Shown: positions 24,931-34,883, numbered from the stretch's first letter. The stretch: DNA of 64,000 bases from Methylobacterium sp. J-048 (GCF_022829515.1 NZ_JAKSYL010000287.1:1-64000); one strand, 5' to 3'. Notes: a model not told the origin generated them from the sequence alone. Numbers and translations: made by a program.

Positions 24931-25240
24931 GCTGTCGTCTTCCCTCAGGGTTTTCGGCCTGGCCACGGCGTTGGCCTGACCCATCCCGGATGGCGCGTCG
25001 CCAGCGGGCCGATATGACCCCGCCTTAGCATCCGCGACCGATTCGGGCGCCGGCAGGATGTTTCACGCCGGCTGCCCCGTCACTCGTCCCCGTGCAGTCA
25101 CTAAAATTCCACAGGGAAGGCCCTGACAGAAGCCAGATATGATTCAAAATTCAGGTGCGGCCAGCTTGCTTTCCGACATGCGCTCACTTGTACTGCCGCC
25201 ACAGGAGTTGCCGTCAGAGCGACCCTGATCGGGAGGAAGC
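24931..25240. other. Divergent intergenic region, XylX-like / sugar ABC importer
   Basis: About 310 bases with no convincing gene. The last 100 bases before the ABC gene are richer in A+T (for example CTAAAATTCC and GATTCAAAATTC at 25142-25153) and probably hold its promoter. No clear -35/-10 pair was fixed. A GGGAGGAAG site ends the region directly before the ABC ATPase start. Confidence 0.5.
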
Positions 25241-26302
25241 ATGGCCTCGGTGGGAATCCGCGAGGTTCGCAAGGCTTTCGGGTCGACGAACGTCCTGCAC
25301 GGTGTGTCCGTGGACATCCGGGACGGTGAGTTCGTGATCCTGGTTGGACCTTCGGGCTGCGGAAAATCGACCTTGCTGCGGATGATTGCCGGATTGGAGA
25401 ATATCTCCGGCGGCGAGATCCGTATTGGTGAGCGGATCGTCAACGATGTCCCGCCCAAGGAGCGGGACATCGCGATGGTGTTCCAGAATTACGCGCTCTA
25501 TCCGCATCTCACAGTGCGCGAGAACATGGCGTTCTCCATGCGGATCCGGAAGGCAGGGTCGGCCGAGATCGATACGCGGGTCAGCAAAGCCGCGCAGATC
25601 CTCGGCCTGACGCATCTCCTCGACCGCTACCCGCGCCAGCTCTCGGGTGGGCAGCGCCAGCGCGTCGCCATGGGGCGGGCGATCGTGCGCGACCCCCAGG
25701 TCTTCCTGTTCGACGAACCGCTGTCGAACCTCGACGCCAAGCTGCGCGTGGCGATGCGCACCGAGATCAAGGAACTGCACCAGCGCCTGAAGACCACGAC
25801 CATCTACGTCACCCATGACCAGATCGAGGCCATGACCATGGCCGACCGGATCGTGGTGATGCATGACGGCGTGGTCGAGCAGATCGGGCCGCCGCTGGAA
25901 CTCTACGACCGGCCCGACAACCTGTTCGTGGCCGGCTTCATCGGGTCCCCGGCGATGAACTTCGTCAGCGGCACGGTCCGGCGGAACGGCCATCTGGTCT
26001 TCGCCGCCGATACGGGGCTGATCATTCCGCTGACCCAGGCACCGGCGGGCGTCGAGGGTCGGAAGCTGGTCCTCGGGATGCGGCCGGAGCATTTCGACCT
26101 GGCGCCGGACGGGATCGCCGCCGCGGTCGTGGTCGTCGAGCCGACCGGCTCCGAGACCATGCTGGCGGTGCGCGCTCAGGGCCAGGACTTCACCTGCGTG
26201 CTGCGCGAGCGCGTCAGTGAGGGGCCGGGCGAGACCGTCCACCTGCGGCCGAACCGCGTGCACTTCTTCGATGCCGAGACGGGCCGGCGCCTGCCGACCT
26301 GA
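25241..26302 (+). CDS. ABC importer ATP-binding protein (MalK/UgpC type)
   Basis: A 353-residue ATPase energising carbohydrate uptake. Walker [10 protein letters not shown] is at 36-44, the Q-loop Gln82 in [12 protein letters not shown], signature LSGGQRQR at 134-141 and Walker B VFLFDEP at 154-160. Beyond residue 240 lies the OB-fold TOBE regulatory domain usual in the CUT1 group. It is the first gene of a unit that continues with the binding protein and two permeases. A GGGAGGAAG ribosome-binding site precedes the ATG. Confidence 0.92.
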   Translation: MASVGIREVRKAFGSTNVLHGVSVDIRDGEFVILVGPSGCGKSTLLRMIAGLENISGGEIRIGERIVNDVPPKERDIAMVFQNYALYPHLTVRENMAFSMRIRKAGSAEIDTRVSKAAQILGLTHLLDRYPRQLSGGQRQRVAMGRAIVRDPQVFLFDEPLSNLDAKLRVAMRTEIKELHQRLKTTTIYVTHDQIEAMTMADRIVVMHDGVVEQIGPPLELYDRPDNLFVAGFIGSPAMNFVSGTVRRNGHLVFAADTGLIIPLTQAPAGVEGRKLVLGMRPEHFDLAPDGIAAAVVVVEPTGSETMLAVRAQGQDFTCVLRERVSEGPGETVHLRPNRVHFFDAETGRRLPT

Positions 26303-26335
26303 CCACACCCGATCCATCCAGGGAGTGACGCCACG

Positions 26336-27646
26336 ATGCCCAAACTCGACCGCCGTTCCCTCCTGGCGGGTGCCGCCGCGACCGGTCTCGCCGCCGGCGC
26401 CGACCTCCTCGGCTTCGCCCGGGCCTGGGCGCAGACCGCCGAGTGGAAGCCGGAGCCCGGCGCCAGCCTGTCCATCCTGCGCTGGAAGCGCTTCATTCCC
26501 AGCGAGGACGAGGCGTTCCTGCGGATGGTGGACGCCTTCACCAAGGCGACCGGCGTCAAGGTCTCGGTGACCAACGAATCCTTCGACGACATCCAGCCCA
26601 AGGCGTCCGTCGCCGCCAATACCGGCCAGGGACCCGACATGGTCTGGGGCCTGTTCTCGTTCCCGGCCCTGTTCCCGGACAAGTGCCTGCCGCTCGAGGA
26701 CGTGGCCGAGTCGTTGGCCAAGAAATACGGCCCGTGGTTCCCGTCGGCGGAGGCCTACGGCAAGGTCAAGGGCAAGTGGATCGCGATTCCCGTGGGCTTC
26801 AACGGCGGCTATCCGAACTACCGCATCTCGGCGATGCAGAGGGCCGGGTTCAGCAAGTTCCCGGAGGATACCGCCGGCCTCCTCGAACTGTGCCGGGCGC
26901 TCAAGAAGAACAACACCCCGGCGGGCTTCGCCCTCGGGCACGCCACCGGCGACGCCAACACCTGGTGTCACTGGGCGCTCTGGTCCCATGGCGCCAATCT
27001 GGTCGATGCCAACGAAAAGATCGTGATCAACTCGCCGGAGACCGCCAAGGCGCTGGAATACGTCAAGGCGATGTACGAGACCTTCGTGCCGGGCACCGTG
27101 TCCTGGAACGATTCCTCCAACAACAAGGCGTTCCTGGCGGGCGACCTGTATCTGACGCACAACGGCATCTCGATCTACGCCGCCGCCAAGAAGGACAACC
27201 CGAAGCTCGCCGAAGACATGGACCACGCGGTCTGGCCGATCGGTCCCGCCGGCAAGCCGACGGAGTTCCAGCTCGCCTTCCCGATCCTGGCGTTCAAGTA
27301 CTCGAAGGCGCCCAATGCCTGTAAGGCGTTCATCGCCTTCATGATGGAGGCGTCGAACTACGGTCCGTGGATCGAGGGCGCGCAGGGTTACCTGTGCGAG
27401 CCGCTGTCGAACTACCCCAAGAACCCGATCTGGACGAGCGACCCGAAGAACGCGGTCTTCGCCGAGGCGGGACGGCGGTCGCTCGCGGCCGGCGGCCAGG
27501 CGCCGGTGAGCGAGCGCATCGCCGCGGTGCTCGCCGATTTCGTGGTGGTCGACATGTTCGCCAGCCACTGCACCGGCCGGGAGGACGTGAAGACCGCGAT
27601 CCGCAATGCCGAGCGCGCCGCCCAGCGCATCTTCCGCAACACCTGA
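26336..27646 (+). CDS. ABC importer extracellular solute-binding protein (CUT1 type)
   Basis: A 436-residue periplasmic binding protein. The N-terminus is a Tat-type signal: twin arginines in DRRSLLAGAAA, a hydrophobic run, and an AWA/QT cleavage-like site near residue 33. The mature protein resembles family 1 binding proteins for sugars, polyols or glycerol-3-phosphate, with a GPDMVWG block and a tryptophan-rich ligand cleft. A GGGAGTGACG site precedes the ATG. It hands its ligand to the two permeases that follow. The ligand is not identifiable from sequence alone. Confidence 0.88.
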   Translation: MPKLDRRSLLAGAAATGLAAGADLLGFARAWAQTAEWKPEPGASLSILRWKRFIPSEDEAFLRMVDAFTKATGVKVSVTNESFDDIQPKASVAANTGQGPDMVWGLFSFPALFPDKCLPLEDVAESLAKKYGPWFPSAEAYGKVKGKWIAIPVGFNGGYPNYRISAMQRAGFSKFPEDTAGLLELCRALKKNNTPAGFALGHATGDANTWCHWALWSHGANLVDANEKIVINSPETAKALEYVKAMYETFVPGTVSWNDSSNNKAFLAGDLYLTHNGISIYAAAKKDNPKLAEDMDHAVWPIGPAGKPTEFQLAFPILAFKYSKAPNACKAFIAFMMEASNYGPWIEGAQGYLCEPLSNYPKNPIWTSDPKNAVFAEAGRRSLAAGGQAPVSERIAAVLADFVVVDMFASHCTGREDVKTAIRNAERAAQRIFRNT

Positions 27647-27685
27647 CGCGGCGACGCATCCCGGCCCCGTTCCCGAGGCGAACCC

Positions 27686-28642
27686 ATGGCGCACACGGCC
27701 CTGACACAGCCTGCCCCGCTCGCGGTCCCGACCCGCTCCGGTTGGCAGCGCCTGCGCGGCAGCCGCGGCTGGGCGGGCTTCTGGTTCATGCTGCCGACCG
27801 CGCTGATCCTCGGCCTGTTCCTGGCCTATCCGCTGCTCAAGGGGATCTGGCTGTCGTTCACCAACACCCGGATCGGCCGGGACGGCACGTTCATCGGCCT
27901 GGAGAACTACGCCTGGCTCTGGGACGACGACGTGTTCTGGCTCTCGGTGTTCAACACCTGCCTCTACACGGCTGTGGCCTCGGTGGTGAAGTTCGCGGTC
28001 GGCCTCTACCTGGCCCTGCTGCTCAACAAGAACATGCCGTTCAAGTCGATCGTCCGGTCGATCGTGCTGATCCCGTTCGTCGTGCCGACGGTCCTCTCGG
28101 CGATCGCGTTCTGGTGGATCTTCGACAGCCAGTTCTCGATCATCTCGTGGTCGCTGCGCCATCTCGGGATCATCGACGGCAACATCGACTTCCTCGGCGA
28201 GCCCAGCATGGCGCGGGCCTGCGTGATCTTCGCCAATATCTGGCGCGGGGTGCCGTTCATCGCGATCACGCTGCTGGCCGGGCTGCAGACGGTCTCGCCC
28301 TCGCTCTACGAGGCCGCGACGCTCGACGGCGCCTCGAACTGGCAGATTTTCTCGCGCATCACCCTGCCGTTGCTGACGCCGATCATCGCCGTGGTGATGA
28401 CCTTCTCGGTGCTGTTCACCTTCACCGACTTCCAGCTGATCTGGGCGATGACCCGGGGCGGCCCGGTCAACGCCACGCACCTGATGGCGACCCTGTCGTA
28501 TCAGCGCGGCATCCTCTCCGGGACGCTGGGGGAGGGCGCGGCGATCGCCACCGCGATGGTGCCGTTCCTGCTCGCCGCGATCGGCATCTCGTGGTTCGGC
28601 CTCCAGCGCCGGGCCTGGCAATCCGGGGGAACCGACCGATGA
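27686..28642 (+). CDS. ABC importer permease (MalF/UgpA type)
   Basis: A 318-residue inner-membrane subunit with six predicted helices. The cytoplasmic EAA loop reads YEAATLDGASNWQIFSRITLP (around 212-232; the coupling loop to the ATPase). Length and order match the first permease of CUT1 importers. Its stop overlaps the start of the second permease by four bases (ATGA). Confidence 0.9.
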   Translation: MAHTALTQPAPLAVPTRSGWQRLRGSRGWAGFWFMLPTALILGLFLAYPLLKGIWLSFTNTRIGRDGTFIGLENYAWLWDDDVFWLSVFNTCLYTAVASVVKFAVGLYLALLLNKNMPFKSIVRSIVLIPFVVPTVLSAIAFWWIFDSQFSIISWSLRHLGIIDGNIDFLGEPSMARACVIFANIWRGVPFIAITLLAGLQTVSPSLYEAATLDGASNWQIFSRITLPLLTPIIAVVMTFSVLFTFTDFQLIWAMTRGGPVNATHLMATLSYQRGILSGTLGEGAAIATAMVPFLLAAIGISWFGLQRRAWQSGGTDR

Positions 28643-29577
28643 GCGCGCCCGCTCCGCCCGCCCATGCCGACCCGCGCCTCGCGCCGATCATGGCCGCCCG
28701 CCCCGCCGGGCTCACCGACGACAGCGAGGGGATGGCCTACCTAGAGCGCCTGCCGCGGCGGCTCGTGACCACTTACCTGCCGCTCCTGACCATCCTCGCG
28801 GTGCTGCTGTTCCCGTTCTACTGGATGGCTCTGACGGCGATCAAACCGGACGAGCAGCTGATCGACATGGAGCACTACAACCCGTTCTGGGTTGTGCAGC
28901 CGACGCTCAAGCACATCAACAAACTGCTGTTCGAGACGCAGTATCCGCGCTGGCTCTGGAACACGATGTACGTGTCGGTTGCCGCCACGGCGCTATCGCT
29001 ATTCGCCAGCGTGCTGGCCGCCTATGCCTGCGTGCGCGTCCGCTTCAACGGCGCGGGCTGGGTCGGCGCGGCGATCTTCCTCGCCTACCTGGTGCCGCCC
29101 TCGATCCTGTTCATCCCGCTGGCCACGATCATCCAGGCCTACGGCCTGTTCGATTCGCCGATCGCCCTGATCCTGGCCTATCCGACCATCCTGATCCCGT
29201 TCTCGACCTGGCTCCTGATGGGCTACTTCAAGACGATCCCCTACGAGCTGGAGGAATGCGCGCTCATGGACGGCGCCAGCCGCTGGCAGATCCTGACCAA
29301 GATCATCCTGCCGCTCGCGTTCCCGGGCCTGATCTCGGCCGGGATTTTTTCCCTGACGCTGTGCTGGAACGAGTTCATCTACGCGCTGACCTTCCTGTCC
29401 TCGACGCAGAACAAGACCGTGCCGATCGCGGTGGTGAGCGAGTTCGTCGACGGCGACGTCTACAAGTGGGGCTCGCTCATGGCCGGCGCGCTGCTCGGCT
29501 CCCTGCCGCTGGTGATCCTCTACTCGTTCTTCGTGGAATATTACGTCTCCGCGCTCACCGGCGCCGTGAAGGAGTAG
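28639..29577 (+). CDS. ABC importer permease (MalG/UgpE type)
   Basis: A 312-residue inner-membrane subunit with six predicted helices after a hydrophilic N-terminal extension of about 45 residues, longer than usual. Its EAA loop is ELEECALMDGASRWQIL (around 209-225), with Glu-Cys-Ala where Glu-Ala-Ala is common. The C-terminus GAVKE is typical for the MalG branch. It completes the importer; the kinase gene follows 120 bases later. Confidence 0.9.
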   Translation: MSAPAPPAHADPRLAPIMAARPAGLTDDSEGMAYLERLPRRLVTTYLPLLTILAVLLFPFYWMALTAIKPDEQLIDMEHYNPFWVVQPTLKHINKLLFETQYPRWLWNTMYVSVAATALSLFASVLAAYACVRVRFNGAGWVGAAIFLAYLVPPSILFIPLATIIQAYGLFDSPIALILAYPTILIPFSTWLLMGYFKTIPYELEECALMDGASRWQILTKIILPLAFPGLISAGIFSLTLCWNEFIYALTFLSSTQNKTVPIAVVSEFVDGDVYKWGSLMAGALLGSLPLVILYSFFVEYYVSALTGAVKE

Positions 29578-29697
29578 GCCGCGACGCCGGGGAAACCGGC
29601 CCCCGGCCGTTGCGCCGGCGGCCACGATTGCTCAGACAGTCCGCTGTAACGGCGCGCAGGGAGACCCCTGCGGACCGCGATCGCAGAAGGTCACGCC

Positions 29698-31317
29698 ATG
29701 GCCCATTTCATCGAGACCCGCGCGACCCTGGTCACCGACGCCATCGAGGGCCTCCTGGCCGCCAGCGGCGGCCGCCTCGCGCGGCTCGACGGCGATCCCG
29801 GGATCCGCGTCGTGCTGCGGGCCGAGATCGATACCGGCAAGGTCGCGGTGATCTCCGGCGGCGGCTCCGGCCACGAGCCGGCCCATGCCGGCTTCGTCGG
29901 GCCGGGTATGCTCAGCGCGGCGGTGTGCGGCGATGTCTTTGCCTCGCCCAGCGTCGATGCGGTGCTGGCCGGGATCCTGGCGGTGACCGGACCGGCGGGA
30001 TGCCTGCTGATCATCAAGAACTACGCAGGCGACCGCCTGAATTTCGGTCTCGCCGCCGAGCGCGCCCGGGCGCTGGGCAAGACGGTCGAGACCGTGATCG
30101 TGGCCGACGACATCGCTCTGCCGGACGCGAAGCAGCCCCGGGGCGTGGCCGGCACCCTGTTCGTGCACAAGGTCGCCGGCCATGCCGCGGAGGCCGGCGC
30201 GCCGCTGGAGCGAGTCGCGGCGCTGGCCCGCCGGGTTGCCGCGTCGGCCCAGTCGCTCGGCATCGCGGTCTCGACCGCCACGATTCCCGGCTCGCCGCGC
30301 AGCGAGCGCCTCGCCGAGGGACAAGCCGAACTCGGCCTCGGCATCCACGGCGAGCCGGGGGCCGAGCGGATCACCCTGCCGAAGGCGAGCGATCTGGCTC
30401 GCCTCATGACCGAACGGTTTTCGGCGACCGGGCCGCTGGCGCTGCTGGTCAACAATCTCGGTTCGGCGACCGCCCTGGAGATGCAGGTCCTGACCCAGGC
30501 CGTCCTGGCGACGGAGCTGGGGCAGCGGGTGCGCCTGCTCCTCGGCCCGGCACCGCTGATGACGGCGCTCGACATGCACGGCGCGTCGCTGTCGATCCTG
30601 CCGCTGGACGACGACCTCGAAGCGGCGCTCCTGGCGCCGGTGCCATTGCCGGCCTGGCCCGGCGCGGTGCGGATCGCGCCGCCGGTCCTGCGCCCGATCC
30701 CGGAGGGGCTCGCGGGCGAGGCCTTCACGCCGTCGCGCGATCCCGTGGCGGCCGCCCGGATCGCTGCCGTGACGGGCGCCCTCATTGCCGCCGAGGGCGC
30801 GCTCAATGCCCTCGACGCCAAGGTCGGCGACGGCGACACCGGCACGACCTTCGCGGGCGCGGCCCGGGCGGTCGAGGCGGATCTCGACCGGCTGCCGCAG
30901 GCCGACCCGGCCGCCCTGTGCCGCGCGCTGGCCGAGCGGATCGGCCGCGCGGTCGGCGGTTCGAGCGGCGTGCTGGCCTCGATCTTCTTCGCCGCCACCG
31001 CGACATCGCTGGCCGACGGCGCCTCATGGCCGGACGCCCTGGCCCAGGGCGTGGCCCGGGTGCGGGACTACGGCGGCGCCGGGCCCGGGGACCGCACCCT
31101 GCTTGATGCGCTGATCCCGGCGCTCGACGCCCTGAAATCCGGCGGCCTCGACGCCGCTTCCGCCGCCGCCCGCGCGGGCGCCGCCGCCACCGCCCGCATG
31201 GACCACGCCGCCACCGGCCGATCGAGTTACCTCGCGGCGGCGGATCTCGCCGGCGTGGAGGATCCGGGGGCCGCCGGGGTCGCGGCGGCGTTCGAGGCGC
31301 TGGCGGCGGCCCGTTGA
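29698..31317 (+). CDS. Fused dihydroxyacetone-type kinase (DhaK-DhaL)
   Basis: A 539-residue ATP-dependent kinase. The DhaK part (1-330) has GGGSGHEP (54-61) and His217 in GIHGEPG, which binds the substrate carbonyl covalently in this family. The DhaL part (about 350-539) has the Mg-ATP loop VGDGDTG (376-382). It should phosphorylate dihydroxyacetone, or a relative such as erythrulose, taken in or made downstream of the ABC importer just upstream. It is somewhat shorter than typical fused enzymes (about 570-590), mainly in the linker. The downstream flavin reductase gene overlaps its stop (TTGA). Confidence 0.9.
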   Translation: MAHFIETRATLVTDAIEGLLAASGGRLARLDGDPGIRVVLRAEIDTGKVAVISGGGSGHEPAHAGFVGPGMLSAAVCGDVFASPSVDAVLAGILAVTGPAGCLLIIKNYAGDRLNFGLAAERARALGKTVETVIVADDIALPDAKQPRGVAGTLFVHKVAGHAAEAGAPLERVAALARRVAASAQSLGIAVSTATIPGSPRSERLAEGQAELGLGIHGEPGAERITLPKASDLARLMTERFSATGPLALLVNNLGSATALEMQVLTQAVLATELGQRVRLLLGPAPLMTALDMHGASLSILPLDDDLEAALLAPVPLPAWPGAVRIAPPVLRPIPEGLAGEAFTPSRDPVAAARIAAVTGALIAAEGALNALDAKVGDGDTGTTFAGAARAVEADLDRLPQADPAALCRALAERIGRAVGGSSGVLASIFFAATATSLADGASWPDALAQGVARVRDYGGAGPGDRTLLDALIPALDALKSGGLDAASAAARAGAAATARMDHAATGRSSYLAAADLAGVEDPGAAGVAAAFEALAAAR

Positions 31318-31916
31318 CGGTCGAGGGTGGAGATGAAGTCTGGACTGCGTCGGACGCTCAGAGGCATGTCAGGCTTCTCGGGCTGTCCGGAAGCACGCGC
31401 CAAGCTTCGACGAACACCGCGCTCTTACGCGCTTTGCAAGCCGTAGCTCCGGATCGAATCTGCCTCGATGTCTATGATCGTATCGGAAGCCTCCCCGTCT
31501 TTTCGCCGGATCTCGAAGGCGCGGCGACACCCCCTGCTGTGCAGGAGTTCGTGCGAAGCGTTCACGGCTGCGATGGGCTGATCGTTTCGAGCCCCGAATA
31601 TATCCGGTCCATCCCCGGTGGGCTGAAGAACGCGATCGATTGGCTCGTCTCGACACATCACGTGATCGATAAGCCGATCGCGCTCGTCCACGCCTCCCAT
31701 AGGGGCGATGAGATGCTGCAGGTCTTGCGCACTGTGCTCGCGACGATGAGTACGAATTTCAAACCCGAGATCTTCTTCCGCCTGTCTCTCCTCGACCAGA
31801 CGCCGGACGGCATCGCACAGATCGTCGGTGCACCACCCAATCGCTTGGCGGCAGAGACATTTCTTGAGACGTTCGCCACCTTCTGCCGGGAGCGTGCGCC
31901 GTGCAAACCTGCCTGA
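31314..31916 (+). CDS. NAD(P)H-dependent FMN reductase-like flavoprotein
   Basis: A 200-residue flavodoxin-like reductase. The FMN phosphate loop is LLGLSGSTRQASTNTAL (about 21-37) and a SSPEYIRSIPGGLKNAIDW block follows around 92-110, both typical of the NADPH-dependent FMN reductase family. It starts at a TTG overlapping the kinase stop. Codon use is less G+C-biased than its neighbours, hinting at a separate origin. The physiological electron acceptor is unknown; quinone, azo or chromate reductases of this family look alike. Confidence 0.78.
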   Translation: MTVEGGDEVWTASDAQRHVRLLGLSGSTRQASTNTALLRALQAVAPDRICLDVYDRIGSLPVFSPDLEGAATPPAVQEFVRSVHGCDGLIVSSPEYIRSIPGGLKNAIDWLVSTHHVIDKPIALVHASHRGDEMLQVLRTVLATMSTNFKPEIFFRLSLLDQTPDGIAQIVGAPPNRLAAETFLETFATFCRERAPCKPA

Positions 31917-32857
31917 TCCTCGACGATTACCAGGACGCTGCGCTCGGCCTCGCCGACTGGACGCGTCTGTCCGATCGCGTCGCCGTCTCGACGGTCAACG
32001 ACCACATCGCGGATCGAGACGCGCTGGTCGCCCGGATCGAGCAGGCCGAGATCCTCGTCATCATGCGCGAGCGCACGCCCTTCCCGGCAGCCCTGCTAGA
32101 GCGGTTGCCCCGGCTGAAACTGCTGGTCACCAGCGGCATGCGCAACCTCGCAATCGACGTGGCGGCGGCGCGGACGCGCGGCATCACGGTCTGCGGCACG
32201 GATTCCAGCCCGACGCCGCCGACCGAGCTGACCTGGGCGCTGATCCTGGGCCTCGCCCGCCATCTCACGGTTGAGAACCAGAACTTGCGCGACAGCGGCC
32301 CGTGGCAGAGCACGGTTGGGACCGATCTCGCCGGAGCGACGCTGGGCGTGCTCGGGCTCGGCAAGATCGGCACGCGGGTGGCCGCGATCGGCCGGACCTT
32401 CGGCATGCGGGTGATCGCCTGGAGCCCGAACCTCGACGATGCCCGAGCCGCGGCGGCCGGTGTCGAGCGTGCCGAGTCCAAGGAGGCGCTGCTGGCGGCG
32501 AGCGACGTCGTCACCATCCACCTCGTCCTCGGCGACCGGACGCGGGGACTTCTCGGCGAGGCGGAGCTGCGCCGGATGCGGCCGAGCGCCATCCTGGTGA
32601 ACACCTCGCGCGCGCCGATCGTCGATCAGGCCGCCCTGGTCCGGGCCCTGGAGGAGCGCTGGATCGCGGGGGCGGGGCTCGACGTGTTCGAGACCGAGCC
32701 GCTGCCCGACGACAGCCCGTTTAGACACCTGCCGAATGTTCTGGCGCTGCCGCATGTCGGCTACGTCACGCTCAACAATTACCGGACGTTCTTCACCCAG
32801 GCGGTGGAGGATATCGAGGCGTGGCTCGCCGGTGCGCCGATCCGGCAACTGAGCTGA
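31901..32857 (+). CDS. D-2-hydroxyacid dehydrogenase (NAD-dependent)
   Basis: A 318-residue oxidoreductase. The Rossmann motif GVLGLGKIGTRVA is at 149-161; the catalytic set is Arg237 (NTSRAPIVD), Glu266 and His285 (LPHVGY). Members reduce 2-keto acids such as glyoxylate, hydroxypyruvate or phosphonate intermediates, or oxidise the D-hydroxy acids. The GTG start overlaps the FMN reductase gene by 16 bases. In context it could interconvert hydroxypyruvate and D-glycerate beside a triose kinase; this is inference. Confidence 0.87.
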   Translation: MQTCLILDDYQDAALGLADWTRLSDRVAVSTVNDHIADRDALVARIEQAEILVIMRERTPFPAALLERLPRLKLLVTSGMRNLAIDVAAARTRGITVCGTDSSPTPPTELTWALILGLARHLTVENQNLRDSGPWQSTVGTDLAGATLGVLGLGKIGTRVAAIGRTFGMRVIAWSPNLDDARAAAAGVERAESKEALLAASDVVTIHLVLGDRTRGLLGEAELRRMRPSAILVNTSRAPIVDQAALVRALEERWIAGAGLDVFETEPLPDDSPFRHLPNVLALPHVGYVTLNNYRTFFTQAVEDIEAWLAGAPIRQLS

Positions 32858-32859
32858 AG

Positions 32860-33963
32860 CTAGTCGGCCCTGGGATCGACGGCATCAGCCAGGCCGTCGC
32901 CGAGCAGCGTCAGGGCGACCAGCGTGGTGATCAGGAACGCGGCCGGGCCAGCCAGCATGTGCGGCGCCGATTCGATCGCCCGGGCGCCTTCGGCGATCAG
33001 GACGCCCCAGCTCGTGTCCGGCTCCTGCACGCCGAGCCCGAGGAACGACAGGAAACTCTCCAGCAGGATCACGCGCGGCACCAGCAGGGTCGCGGCCACC
33101 GCCACCGGCCCAAAGGTGTTCGGCACGATGTGGCGGAGAATGATGCGGGGCGTCCCGAGCCCGAGGGCGCGGGCGGCGCGGACGAAATCGCGCTCGCGTA
33201 GCGACAGGGTCTGCGCGCGGACGATCCGGGCCATGTCGAGCCATTCCACCGCGCCGATCACCACCAGCATCAGCGTCAGGCTCGCCTTGAAGAACACCAG
33301 CAGCAGGATGACGAAGAACACGAACGGCAGGGCATAGAGCACGTCGACCAGCCGCATCATCACGGCATCGACGGCGCCGCCGATGAAGCCCGCCGTTGCG
33401 CCGTAGCCGACGCCGATGAGCAGGGCGACCAGGGTGGCGGTGAGCCCGATCAGCAGCGAGACCCGTCCGGCGACTAGGCAGCGGCTGAGCAGGTCGCGGC
33501 CATGCACGTCGGTGCCGAGCGGGAAATGCAGGCGCCGGAGCGGCACCGCCACGACCAAGCGCTTCCCGCCTTCCGGATCGGCGAGCACGTTCGGCTCGCC
33601 GAACAGGTTGGAGCGCGGCAGGTAGACGAGGCTGCGCCGGTCGATCCCGGCCTCGGAGCTCAGCGTCAGGCGCAGCGTATCGCCGTCCCGGGCCACGTCG
33701 TCGAGGCGGGCGCGGATGCGGAAGGCGAGGCGTTCCAGCGCGGGCCGCAGGTGGTCGGGATCGGGCTGCGCTGCCAGGCCGGCCGGGAGCTGGCGCAGGT
33801 CCGGATAGGCGCGCGTCGGATCGTGTCCGGTCAGCGCCGGCCCTACCAGGCAGGCGAAGGCGATCAGGATCAGCACGGTGAGCGAGGCCATCGCCACCCG
33901 TTCGCGGGCAAGACGGCCGAGGGTGCGGGCGGCCGGGCCGGCCCTGGCGCGGGCGGCGCTCAC
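32860..33963 (-). CDS. Peptide/opine-type ABC permease (OppC/DppC family)
   Basis: A 367-residue membrane subunit. After a first helix (residues about 25-45) comes a long periplasmic loop of about 120 residues, then five more helices; this layout is typical of OppC. The coupling loop includes RAARALGLGTPRIILRH. The GTG start overlaps the OppB stop (GTGA). No oppD or oppF gene follows; the next gene is convergent, on the other strand. An ATPase pair must be supplied from elsewhere if the importer works. Confidence 0.88.
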   Translation of the reverse strand: MSAARARAGPAARTLGRLARERVAMASLTVLILIAFACLVGPALTGHDPTRAYPDLRQLPAGLAAQPDPDHLRPALERLAFRIRARLDDVARDGDTLRLTLSSEAGIDRRSLVYLPRSNLFGEPNVLADPEGGKRLVVAVPLRRLHFPLGTDVHGRDLLSRCLVAGRVSLLIGLTATLVALLIGVGYGATAGFIGGAVDAVMMRLVDVLYALPFVFFVILLLVFFKASLTLMLVVIGAVEWLDMARIVRAQTLSLRERDFVRAARALGLGTPRIILRHIVPNTFGPVAVAATLLVPRVILLESFLSFLGLGVQEPDTSWGVLIAEGARAIESAPHMLAGPAAFLITTLVALTLLGDGLADAVDPRAD

Positions 33964-34883
33964 GCGGCGCTCCGCAGGCGCGGGTCGAGCCAGGCGCAGG
34001 CGAGGTCGGCGATCAGGTTGAGGGCGATCACCAGGGCCGCCACCAGCAGGACGGTGCCCATCACCAGCGTGTAGTCGCGGTTGAGCGCCCCCTCGACGAA
34101 ATAGCGGCCGATCCCGGGCAGGCCGAAGATGGTCTCGACAACCACGGAGCCGGTGAGCAGGGCGGCTGCCAGCGGCGCCAGATAGGCCACCACCGGCAGG
34201 AGCGCGCCGCGCAGGGCGTGCCGGGTGATGCGGGACGGCGGCAGGCCGAGGCTGCGCATGGTCCGCACCGGCTGGGTGCGCAGGACTTCGCCGAGCGAGG
34301 CGCGGGTCAGCCGGGCCAGGGCGCCGACCTGCGGCAGCGCCAGGGTCACCACCGGCAGGATCAGGTGGCTCGGGGCGCCGCCCTCCCAACCGCTCAAGGG
34401 GAGCCAGCGGAGGCTCAACCCGAACACGATCTGCAGGAGCGGCGCGACGACGAAGCTCGGCAGCGACAGGGTCAGCGCCGCCCCGAGGCCGAGCATCCGG
34501 TCGAGGGCGCCGCCGCGCCGGAGCGCCGCCACGGTCCCGAGCCCGATCCCTAAGCCGGCCGCCAGCGTCAGGGCCAGGGCGCCGAGCGTCGCCGAGACCG
34601 GCAGTCCCCGGGCGATCAGGTCGAGGACACTCATGTCGCGGAACGAGAAGGACGGGCCGAGATCGCCCCGCGCCAGGGCCGCCAGGTAGCGGCCGAACTG
34701 CACGATCAGCGGCTGGTCGAGGCCGTAGACCCGGCGCAGGTTCTCCATGGCGGTGGGCGCCAGGGGACGCTCCAGGTCGAACGGGCCGCCGGGGGCGAGC
34801 CGCATCAGGAAGAAGCTGACGGCTACGACCGCGAACAGGGTCGGCACCGACTGCGCGAGGCGGCGCAGGATGAAGCGGATCAC
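33960..34883 (-). CDS. Peptide/opine-type ABC permease (OppB/DppB family)
   Basis: A 307-residue membrane subunit with six helices; the N-terminus MIRFILRRLAQSVPTL is the family opening. The coupling loop carries RTMRSLGLPPSRITRHALRG (around 207-227). The GTG start overlaps the upstream binding-protein stop. It sits between the binding protein and OppC in a tightly overlapping unit. Confidence 0.9.
   Translation of the reverse strand: MIRFILRRLAQSVPTLFAVVAVSFFLMRLAPGGPFDLERPLAPTAMENLRRVYGLDQPLIVQFGRYLAALARGDLGPSFSFRDMSVLDLIARGLPVSATLGALALTLAAGLGIGLGTVAALRRGGALDRMLGLGAALTLSLPSFVVAPLLQIVFGLSLRWLPLSGWEGGAPSHLILPVVTLALPQVGALARLTRASLGEVLRTQPVRTMRSLGLPPSRITRHALRGALLPVVAYLAPLAAALLTGSVVVETIFGLPGIGRYFVEGALNRDYTLVMGTVLLVAALVIALNLIADLACAWLDPRLRSAA

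Noticed and set aside
22556-24979. Plus-strand open frame of about 800 codons
   Set aside because: It runs opposite the GlcD-type oxidase and the XylX-like gene, both with strong family motifs. Its own translation has no recognised domain.
25214-28621. Minus-strand open frame of more than 1,100 codons
   Set aside because: It lies opposite four clear ABC importer genes. Its translation is rich in Arg, His, Gly and Asp with no domain, as expected for a frame antisense to G+C-rich coding DNA.
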